A stretch of DNA of 21,429 bases, taken from assembly GCA_031270755.1 (NCBI GenBank), contig JAISWV010000208.1, positions 1 through 21,429 of the forward strand, given 5' to 3'. Shown in pieces: positions 1 through 5,734 of this stretch. The stretch is from Synergistaceae bacterium. Its GTDB lineage: Bacteria > Synergistota > Synergistia > Synergistales > Aminobacteriaceae. Under the pieces are notes generated by a model. It had not been told where the DNA came from and ran no database searches. It saw only the letters and a list, made by a program, of their open reading frames with translations. Positions within the stretch are counted from its first letter, which is position 1, and every line of letters starts with the position of its first letter. The translations under genes and the position numbers were made by a program.

Positions 1-112
1 CTAACGCTCGAAAAAATTTTAGAACGCACGGGGTTGAAAGAAGCCACGTTTTACAGGCGCTTGAGGGAACTTCGACAAAAATACAACTATCAAAAGGTGT
101 ACTTTTTGATAG
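1..112 (+). repeat. Left arm of a 112-bp inverted repeat
   Basis: Bases 1-112 are the reverse complement of 235-346 with a single difference (96 against 251). The arms are separated by 122 bp. The match stops exactly at 112/235, at the outer edge of a 26-bp near-palindrome, and may continue left of base 1. Both arms encode the same recombinase tail, so the arrangement is a tail-to-tail duplication. Confidence 0.95.
87..112. repeat. 26-bp near-palindrome, copy 1
   Basis: The arms CTATCAAAAGGT and ACTTTTTGATAG face each other across two bases, with one arm mismatch. A second copy lies at 235-260. The palindromes form the inner ends of the 112-bp inverted repeat. They could be recombinase-binding half-site pairs or element ends; that role is inferred. 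Confidence 0.7.
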
Positions 113-234
113 TACTTAACAAATGATTAACACTTGACTGACTACCGATTAGCAAGAGTAAGATAGCTATATCTTTGATAAGTATTACACCATAATGACG
201 CCCCAATATCAAGCTTGAATTTTAATTTGGGACT

Positions 235-260
235 CTATCAAAAAGTACACTTTTTGATAG
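235..260. repeat. 26-bp near-palindrome, copy 2
   Basis: The arms CTATCAAAAAGT and ACTTTTTGATAG are perfect 12-bp inverted repeats around a 2-bp centre. It equals copy 1 (87-112) apart from one base. The 12-base motif therefore occurs four times within 174 bp. Confidence 0.8.
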
Positions 261-346
261 TTGTATTTTTGTCGAAGTTCCCTCAAGCGCCTGTAAAACG
301 TGGCTTCTTTCAACCCCGTGCGTTCTAAAATTTTTTCGAGCGTTAG
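235..346 (-). repeat. Right arm of the 112-bp inverted repeat
   Basis: This is the reverse complement of 1-112 with one mismatch. It covers the last part of the minus-strand recombinase fragment. The near identity suggests a recent duplication or inversion. Confidence 0.95.
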
Positions 347-530
347 CTTTCCGCGCTCCCACGCCCGGACGAGTTCGCGGAAATTTTCAGGGGGCTTTTT
401 GGTAGGACGGCCAAAAGGGACGCCCCGCGCTTTTGCCGCCGCTATTCCTTCGCTTTGCCGTTTTCTGATATTCTCGCGCTCGTTCCGCATCACAGTTTCA
501 TATGACGTCGAGGGATGTGAAAGACTTTAA

Positions 531-781
531 GTAACCGTTCAGACCCCCCTAGATTATTTTCAATATTATGAACAATTTAATCTATAATTGTAGCCATTTA
601 ACGAACAATAGGATACAAACAGGTAAAAAATCATAGCCAATTGGCCTATTTTGTCAGAATGTAAAAGTTAATTTTAAATATAATTTGGGTCCTTAGACCT
701 AATTTATTAAATTGATTATTCATGAAAAAAGATATTTTCATTTTTATATGAACAATTTCTAGGGGGGGTCTGAACGGTTAC
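531..781. mobile_element. 251-bp AT-rich element with terminal inverted repeats (MITE or IS remnant)
   Basis: The ends are near-perfect inverted repeats: GTAACCGTTCAGACCCCCC at 531-549 and its complement, with one extra G in the G-run, at 762-781. The repeat continues a few bases into TAGA. The interior is very AT-rich and has no coding capacity. ATGAACAATTT occurs inside both ends as a direct repeat. Ends that open with GTAA are typical of the IS66 family, so this may be a non-autonomous IS66-like derivative. No 8-bp target duplication is visible (GACTTTAA on the left, ATATTTCT on the right), so it may be a recombined or old copy. Family assignment is tentative. Confidence 0.6.
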
Positions 782-1250
782 ATATTTCTTACTATAAAAA
801 TCCTATTTTGATGAACCAACGAAGCTTATTATATTACAATCAAGACAAAAAGGTCGATGAGATCAGACATGCTACATTATCTTTTATCACCCTTCGATGT
901 GGCCGGGCAATAGTAAGAAAAATGACCGGGAACTACGGTTTAATCGCCAAACCGCTAGAAAACGAAACAGGTAGCGTATTTAGGATTTGCAAAAGACCTC
1001 GTCGAAAAAATCGTAGGGGAAAAAAGGGACTGAAGTTCGCTATAATGGAAGGCGGGCAGGAAGCCTTCGAACTGCGCGAAGGAAGGTACAATATACGGAA
1101 ACGGCAGAGCTTCTCGAAATAATCGGCAGGAACGAGGACGAGCGGCATCAATTCAACAGGAATGGCAAATGAGCCTCAGGAGGGACATTATATTATCCCT
1201 CGGGGCGGTCGCTGTCATGTCCAACATCAATTTTTTGAAGGGAGGACGTC
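782..1250. other. Gene-free stretch with decayed coding-like fragments
   Basis: No intact gene is supported here. Short protein-like pieces occur in changing plus-strand frames: around 900-990 (RKMTGNYGLIAKPLENETGS), about 982-1032 (GFAKDLVEKIVGEKRD, then stop) and 1086-1170 (VQYTETAELLEIIGRNEDER, stop TGA). Jumping frames with internal stops look like a decayed gene, but I cannot name the family. The last 15 bases carry the ribosome-binding site AAGGGAGG of the next gene. I see no -24/-12 sigma-54 promoter and no clear sigma-70 promoter. Confidence 0.35.
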
Positions 1251-2594
1251 GTGGAAATCTCGGAAACTATGGCCGCAATTTTCGACGCGATGAGTGAGGG
1301 AATATTGATCATCGACCCCAATGCGAGAATCGTGTTTTGCAACAAGGCTTACTGCAAATTTCTCGGCAAGGACTTTTTCGACCTGAAAGGACAAATTTTA
1401 CGTGATGTTCGCCCAGGGGCGAGATTGCCCGGAGTCCTGCGCACCGGGGACCCCATCCTGCACGCGCCTCGTCAGGAGGCGGAGGACATTTATTTTGTCA
1501 ACATGTATCCCATCCACATCGACGGGGAGATTGCCGGAGGCCTGTCGGTGGTCACCTTTATACAGCAAGTGTACCGGTTCCAGAGCGTTTTGGAGGAGAT
1601 CAAGCAGCATTCCAAGCAGATACTGAAGCGCATTTCCAAAGCGAGCAACGCCCGCTACACCTTCGACGACATCACGGCGGAGTCGCAGCTCTCCAAACAG
1701 ACAATATCTCTGGCCCAGAGGGCGGCGGGCACCGAGGCCACCATCTTTTTGCGGGGGGAGAGCGGTACGGGAAAGGAACTGTACGCCCAGGCCATTCACA
1801 ACGCTAGCGCCAGGGGCGGCAACATTTTTCTGGCTATCAACTGCGCCAATTTCAACGCCAACACGCTGGAGTCGGAGCTGTTCGGCTACGTGGAAGGAGC
1901 CTTTACCGGCGCGAAAAAGGGCGGGAAAATCGGACTGTTCGAGGCCGCCTCGGGGGGAACCCTGTTTCTGGACGAGGTGTCCGAGATCGATTTGTCTCTG
2001 CAGGCAAAGTTGCTGCGGGTTCTGCAAGAGCGCCTGATCCGGCCGTTGGGCGGCGTCGATGAAAAATCCATCGACGTCCGAATCGTCGCCGCCTGCAATG
2101 CGGACATCGAAAGCTACGTCCGGGACGGGCGTTTTCGCGCGGACCTGTATTACCGCCTGAACAACTTTCCCATCAACATTCCGACGCTGCGCCAGCGGCG
2201 GGACGATATCGACAAGCTGATCGCCCATATCCTGGATGACATGTCCCGCAAGATGAAGAAGAGCATCTCCATTTCAAACGAGGCTTTGTTTCATCTTCAG
2301 CGCTACAGTTGGCCGGGCAATGTGCGGGAGCTGCGCAACGTCATAGAATTTTTGTCTTATCTCACCGACGACGGCGTAATCAACGAAAACATCCTGCCCG
2401 AAACCCTGAAACAGCCCACCGAGGAAAAAACCTTGCTCCTCTCTCAGCGGGTGAAGCAGTTCGAGCGCAGCGAGATCAACAAGCTGCTGCGCGTAAACGG
2501 AGATAACCTGGAAGGAAAGCGAAAAACGGCCAAACAGCTGGGCATTTCACTGGCCAGCCTGTACAACAAATTTGGGAAAGAAAGTCCGCCTTGA
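1251..2594 (+). CDS. Sigma-54-dependent activator with N-terminal PAS domain
   Basis: A bacterial enhancer-binding protein that remodels sigma-54 RNA polymerase using ATP. The 447-residue protein has a PAS-like sensor (about 5-105), a linker helix (106-135), an AAA+ domain and a Fis-type helix-turn-helix (about 400-442). Visible AAA+ motifs are Walker A GESGTGKE (169-176), the sigma-54-contacting GAFTGA loop (216-221), Walker B TLFLDE (237-242), the arginine-finger region FRADLYYRL (295-303) and WPGNVREL (354-361). All key residues are intact. The GTG start is chosen because AAGGGAGG ends five bases upstream. There is no receiver domain, so the signal is probably a small molecule or redox state sensed by PAS. 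murQ follows after 66 bp on the same strand. Target genes are not evident in the window. Confidence 0.93.
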   Translation: MEISETMAAIFDAMSEGILIIDPNARIVFCNKAYCKFLGKDFFDLKGQILRDVRPGARLPGVLRTGDPILHAPRQEAEDIYFVNMYPIHIDGEIAGGLSVVTFIQQVYRFQSVLEEIKQHSKQILKRISKASNARYTFDDITAESQLSKQTISLAQRAAGTEATIFLRGESGTGKELYAQAIHNASARGGNIFLAINCANFNANTLESELFGYVEGAFTGAKKGGKIGLFEAASGGTLFLDEVSEIDLSLQAKLLRVLQERLIRPLGGVDEKSIDVRIVAACNADIESYVRDGRFRADLYYRLNNFPINIPTLRQRRDDIDKLIAHILDDMSRKMKKSISISNEALFHLQRYSWPGNVRELRNVIEFLSYLTDDGVINENILPETLKQPTEEKTLLLSQRVKQFERSEINKLLRVNGDNLEGKRKTAKQLGISLASLYNKFGKESPP

Positions 2595-2624
2595 CCTTCC
2601 TGCCGGCTCTCCGCCTCAACCCGC

Positions 2625-2630
2625 TATAAT
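2625..2630 (+). promoter_or_regulatory. Candidate -10 box for murQ
   Basis: A perfect TATAAT lies 30 bases before the murQ start, in the 66-bp gap after the sigma-54 activator. At normal spacing (2602-2607, GCCGGC) there is no recognisable -35. The promoter would be weak or activator-dependent, and readthrough from the upstream gene is equally possible. Confidence 0.4.
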
Positions 2631-2660
2631 CTTCAATGAAAGTACTATGGAGGCAGCGTT

Positions 2661-3575
2661 ATGATCGATCTTGAAGGAATAGAAGGAATGTCCACGGAAA
2701 CACGCAACGATCGAACCATGGAACTCGACGCCATGCCGTTGTCCGATCTGCTGCGGGTGATGAACGACGAGGACTCCCGCGTGGCCGGGGCGGTCCGGGA
2801 GGAACTGCCCCACATCGAGGAAGCGGTCCGCCGCATCGTCGCGTCTTTCAAGGCCGGCGGACGGTTGATTTATATGGGCGCCGGTACCAGCGGGCGGCTG
2901 GGGATCCTCGACGCGGCAGAGTGTGTTCCGACTTTCGGGGTTCCGCCCTCGATGGTAGTGGGCCTGATCGCGGGAGGGAAGGGCGCTCTGACCAAGGCCG
3001 TGGAGGGCGCCGAGGACAACTGCGGCTTGGGCGCGCAGGATTTGGAGCGGATCGGCCTCGAACCACGCGACTCTGTTGTCGGTATTGCCGCCAGCGGGCG
3101 CACTCCCTACGTGCTGGGAGGGCTCGATTACGCTCGTAAAGTTGGAGCGATAACAGTCGCCGTGTCCTGCAACAAAGACAGCCTCGTCTCGAAAGCCGCC
3201 GACGTGGCAATCGAGGTTGTTCCAGGGCCGGAGGTCTTGACCGGTTCCACGCGCCTCAAGGCCGGGACGGCGCAGAAATTGGTGCTGAACATGATCTCCA
3301 CGGCCTCCATGGTGGGGATCGGCAAGGTCTATAAAAACCTGATGGTCGACGTCGTCGCCACGAACAACAAACTGAAGGTACGAGCCGAAAACATCGTCAT
3401 GACTGCTGCCGAAGTAGGGCGGGAAACAGCGCGGAAGGCCCTCGCCGAAGCGGAAGGGAGTTGCAAGGCCGCCACGGTGATGCTGCTGCTCTCCTGCGGT
3501 AAAACCGAGGCCGCCCGAAAGCTCCAGGCCGCCGAAGGTCATGTGCGAAAAGCGGTGGAGCGACGCGCCGAGTAA
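2661..3575 (+). CDS. murQ: N-acetylmuramic acid 6-phosphate etherase
   Basis: MurQ cleaves the lactyl ether of MurNAc 6-phosphate, giving GlcNAc 6-phosphate and D-lactate, in cytoplasmic recycling of peptidoglycan sugars. The 304-residue protein has the family length and a SIS sugar-isomerase fold. The signature GAGTSGRLGILDAAECVPTFG spans 73-93. Glu87 and Glu118 (in VEGAEDN) have the same 31-residue spacing as the two catalytic glutamates of E. coli MurQ (83 and 114). SGRTPYVLGGL (145-155) and EVLTGSTRLKAGTAQK (191-206) complete the sugar-phosphate site. GGAGGC lies just upstream of the chosen ATG; a second ATG nine codons in (2688) also has a purine-rich lead. No MurNAc transporter or anhMurNAc kinase is adjacent. 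No clear terminator follows; the next gene is convergent. Confidence 0.96.
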   Translation: MIDLEGIEGMSTETRNDRTMELDAMPLSDLLRVMNDEDSRVAGAVREELPHIEEAVRRIVASFKAGGRLIYMGAGTSGRLGILDAAECVPTFGVPPSMVVGLIAGGKGALTKAVEGAEDNCGLGAQDLERIGLEPRDSVVGIAASGRTPYVLGGLDYARKVGAITVAVSCNKDSLVSKAADVAIEVVPGPEVLTGSTRLKAGTAQKLVLNMISTASMVGIGKVYKNLMVDVVATNNKLKVRAENIVMTAAEVGRETARKALAEAEGSCKAATVMLLLSCGKTEAARKLQAAEGHVRKAVERRAE

Positions 3576-3726
3576 AAAAGGCCTACAGAACTGTCTTTAA
3601 CGGTAACCTCGTCAATAAATAAATATCTACACCCCATAAATAGTGTTCTTCGTCTGCGACAATGTCCGCATGATGCAGGGGGGAGGGTGACATTGACCTG
3701 GGGCGAGTTGCGAATTACGCAACCCG

Positions 3727-5076
3727 CTATAAAGTGAAGCTCGTGAGTTCGTCGCCCTGTTCGCCGGCCCCTTCGTCGGGGAAAAAGGGCTCTATGGAGG
3801 TGTTGCCCAGCAAAGCCCTCCAATCGACGCCGGGGTTCTGTTCCAACAGGGAAAGAAAGCCGACGAAGGCCTTCGACGCGTCTCTGGGCGTCTGGTAAAA
3901 CGACGCCCCCAGCGTCTGGGCGCAGCGCTGAATGAAAGCGTGAAGGGCCTCGTCCGGAACGAGGTATTTTGCCGGCTCTCCCAGGGCGAACACGTTGCGG
4001 ATATTGTGGAGCAGCAGATACAGGTCCTCCGGCGAAAGGGTTTCCAGCCGAATCACCGGACCGAAAAAGTCCTTCAGCCCCGCTTTCGTGTAGGGGTTCG
4101 CGGCCAGCCTGCCGGCCAGCGCGCCGCAGCTCATGAGACCCCGCCGCGGGTCGTCCAGAAACGCGTCGGTCCCGGCGAAAAGAAACCCGATACCGGAGAC
4201 GTCTCCCTGCAGGCAGTCGTTCAAAATCTGCAGCAAGACCTCGTAGTTGGCGCTGCGCGCGAGGGCGTTGTTCAGCCGATGCGACAACGCCCCCATCTCG
4301 TCCAGGCTCACCAGCAGGCCCGCGTAGCCCGCCAACCGCGCGAAAGCCCCCCACAGCTTCAGGTAATCGTACAGGTCCCGGTCCGTGACGATAGAGCGCA
4401 CGCCCAAAGCCTCGCGAGCCTCGGTCCGGGTCGCGTACTCCCCCCGGAGCCAGCGCAGCGCGGCCTCCTGAATAGCCTCGTTGTCCGTAAGATATCCTTC
4501 CAGGTACTTGCCCAGGACGTCGGCGAAAGCATATCCCCCTACACGGTCCGAGAGGGGCCTCAGCCTTTCCCGGACTTTTTTGGCTGCTTCGGCTGCTTGG
4601 GCTGCTCCGGCGGCGCGCCCGGCGTCTGTCGTTCCGCTCTGCCGCGCCGACTCTCCGATCCATCCCTCGACGACCCCGGGAAGGGCTCCGCCCTCGGGTT
4701 TCGAGCGGACGGCCATGTTGCGCGTCAGCTCCGTGTAAAGGGCCGCGGCCTGCCCTGCCGAGGCGGAGAGGCGGCGGGTGGGGGTGACGTCCGCCTGCAT
4801 GACGATAAATTTCTTTTCCAGTGCCAGGGTCTTCACCAGGTTCAAGAAAAAGCTCTTGCCCGTCCCGAAGCGCCCGATCACGAAACGAATCGCCGCGCCT
4901 CCGTCCGCGACGCGCTCCAAGTCCTTCAGCAGCGCCGTCGTTTCGTCTTTTCTCCCCACCTGAATATGATGCAGTCCCACACGGGGCACGACGCCGGCCG
5001 CCAGAGACTGGAGGACAGCTCCCCGCTCCCGGGGAAAGATTTTTATCGGTTTTGCCGAAGGCGCGTCGGGAGTCAT
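3727..5076 (-). CDS. BrxD-like P-loop ATPase (DUF2791 family)
   Basis: The 449-residue cytoplasmic ATPase resembles BrxD, the DUF2791 ATPase of type 2 BREX and TerB/Lhr-type phage-defence loci. Family hallmarks are AAGVVPRVGLHHIQVGR (26-42), Walker A GRFGTGKS (68-75) in RFVIGRFGTGKSFFLNLVK, ADVTPTRRLSA (95-105), GQAAALYTELTRNMAVRSKP (108-127), Walker B LLVSLDE (254-260), a sensor-like FLFAGTDAFLDDPRRG (298-313) and TPRDASKAFVGFL (396-408). An Ala-rich low-complexity stretch (142-168) precedes the middle domain. The ATG start lies 22 bp after the bioY stop, so co-transcription is likely. No BrxHI, PglX, PglZ, BrxC or TerB gene is visible. The family call is good; the role here is unknown. The biochemical activity of DUF2791 proteins is itself poorly defined. 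Confidence 0.8.
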   Translation of the reverse strand: MTPDAPSAKPIKIFPRERGAVLQSLAAGVVPRVGLHHIQVGRKDETTALLKDLERVADGGAAIRFVIGRFGTGKSFFLNLVKTLALEKKFIVMQADVTPTRRLSASAGQAAALYTELTRNMAVRSKPEGGALPGVVEGWIGESARQSGTTDAGRAAGAAQAAEAAKKVRERLRPLSDRVGGYAFADVLGKYLEGYLTDNEAIQEAALRWLRGEYATRTEAREALGVRSIVTDRDLYDYLKLWGAFARLAGYAGLLVSLDEMGALSHRLNNALARSANYEVLLQILNDCLQGDVSGIGFLFAGTDAFLDDPRRGLMSCGALAGRLAANPYTKAGLKDFFGPVIRLETLSPEDLYLLLHNIRNVFALGEPAKYLVPDEALHAFIQRCAQTLGASFYQTPRDASKAFVGFLSLLEQNPGVDWRALLGNTSIEPFFPDEGAGEQGDELTSFTL

Positions 5077-5098
5077 GTTGCAAGCTGTTCCGGGTCTG

Positions 5099-5698
5099 TC
5101 ATTGCGATTTGTCCGGTGGCAAACTTCCGGCGCGCAGCATGGGGACCACGCGGTGCGCCAAGTAACCGGCCGCCGCGGCCTTGATGGAGTCCCCGATCAC
5201 GAAGGGCAGAAAGAGGATCTGGAGGGTTCCGATGACGCCGGTGGGCACCTTGGTGATGTATCTCATGTGCAAATAAAAGTAGGGCAGCGCAATAGCGTAC
5301 AGGATCGCCGTCGCTGCGAAACAAACGAGGGAATACCACAGGATCGTCTTCATCCGATCTTTCGGCATCCACTTCTCGGAGGACAGGACGCCCGCCGCCC
5401 ACGAGGCGAAAGGGAATCCCAGCAAAAAACCGAAAGTGGGTAACAGCAGTACGTGGATTCCCCCTGTTCCTCCGGCAAAGACGGGCAGCCCCGCCAGCCC
5501 CATCGCGACGTAGAGAACCTGAGATAGAGGGCCGTACTTTGGACCCAACAGGGGCCCCGACATCAGCACGAAAAAAGTCTGCAAGGTGATGGGAACCGGA
5601 ACCAAGGGCAAGGGAATCGACAACACCGCCCCGACAGCGGTCAAAACGGCAAAAAAAGCGGACAACAAAAGACCTTTGAGCGTGGAAATATTTCTCAT
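5099..5698 (-). CDS. bioY: BioY, biotin-binding S component of an ECF transporter
   Basis: BioY captures biotin in the membrane and normally works with the EcfA/EcfA'/EcfT energising module, which is not encoded nearby. The 199-residue hydrophobic protein has about six membrane segments. It carries the family signatures PLPLVPVPITLQTFFVL near the N-terminus, GLAGLPVFAGGTGG in the middle and LPTFGFLLGFPFASW after it. I prefer the ATG at 5698: GAGAGG lies upstream at slightly long spacing, and MRNISTLKGLLLSAFF is a typical BioY beginning. A TTG at 5725 would add nine residues but lacks a ribosome-binding site. The gene starts 36 bp after the propeller gene and ends 22 bp before the ATPase, so it sits inside the minus-strand cluster. 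No BirA operator was recognised. Confidence 0.95.
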   Translation of the reverse strand: MRNISTLKGLLLSAFFAVLTAVGAVLSIPLPLVPVPITLQTFFVLMSGPLLGPKYGPLSQVLYVAMGLAGLPVFAGGTGGIHVLLLPTFGFLLGFPFASWAAGVLSSEKWMPKDRMKTILWYSLVCFAATAILYAIALPYFYLHMRYITKVPTGVIGTLQILFLPFVIGDSIKAAAAGYLAHRVVPMLRAGSLPPDKSQ

Positions 5699-5734
5699 GG
5701 ATTTGAAATCCTCTCTCTCGTTCAACGTTAAGCG

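Larger units (their letters stand above)
1..126 (+). pseudogene. Serine recombinase C-terminal fragment (runs in from the left edge)
   Basis: The reading frame is open from base 1 to a TGA at 124-126 and encodes 41 residues. They match, residue for residue until the last few, the C-terminal helix-turn-helix of the minus-strand recombinase at 209-493 (motif KILERTGLKEATFYRRLREL). This is the DNA-binding tail of a resolvase/invertase-type serine recombinase. The catalytic domain would lie left of the window, so whether this copy is intact cannot be judged. It is the plus-strand half of a long inverted repeat, and its last codons run through a 26-bp near-palindrome. The family call is firm; the status of the gene is not. 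Confidence 0.6.
209..493 (-). pseudogene. Serine recombinase lacking its catalytic domain
   Basis: The 94-residue frame opens at a GTG and matches only the C-terminal part of resolvase/invertase-family serine recombinases. The end of the long helix (RNERENIRKRQSEGIAAAKARG) and the hinge (VPFGRPTKKP) are followed by a helix-turn-helix (about residues 49-70). Intact members are roughly 190-200 residues with a catalytic Ser near the N-terminus; about 100 residues are missing. The frame stays open only 11 codons above the GTG, to a stop at 527-529. The inverted-repeat element begins two bases further, at 531, which fits truncation by that element. DNA binding might survive, recombination cannot. 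The last 17 residues read through the palindrome and are probably not native. Confidence 0.8.

Noticed and set aside
523..789. Target-site duplication flanking the 251-bp element
   Set aside because: The 8 bases on each side (GACTTTAA and ATATTTCT) do not match.
808..1122. A 104-codon plus-strand frame
   Set aside because: Composition is basic and irregular, the start lacks a ribosome-binding site, and neighbouring frames show equally protein-like pieces; treated as decay, not a gene.
1398..2228. A 276-codon minus-strand frame
   Set aside because: Antisense shadow of the sigma-54 activator, whose motifs are all intact.
2616..3542. A 308-codon minus-strand frame opposite murQ
   Set aside because: His/Gly-rich shadow typical of GC-rich antisense frames; murQ is certain.
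3707..3723. Hairpin GTTGCG/CGCAAC after the ATPase gene
   Set aside because: Only 6 bp and no T-run on the minus strand, so not called as a terminator.
3539..5083. A 514-codon minus-strand frame overlapping the ATPase
   Set aside because: Longer than the real gene but Arg/Gly/Pro-rich without motifs; the overlapping 449-residue frame carries the Walker motifs.
3940..5184. A 414-codon plus-strand frame
   Set aside because: Antisense shadow of the ATPase and bioY.
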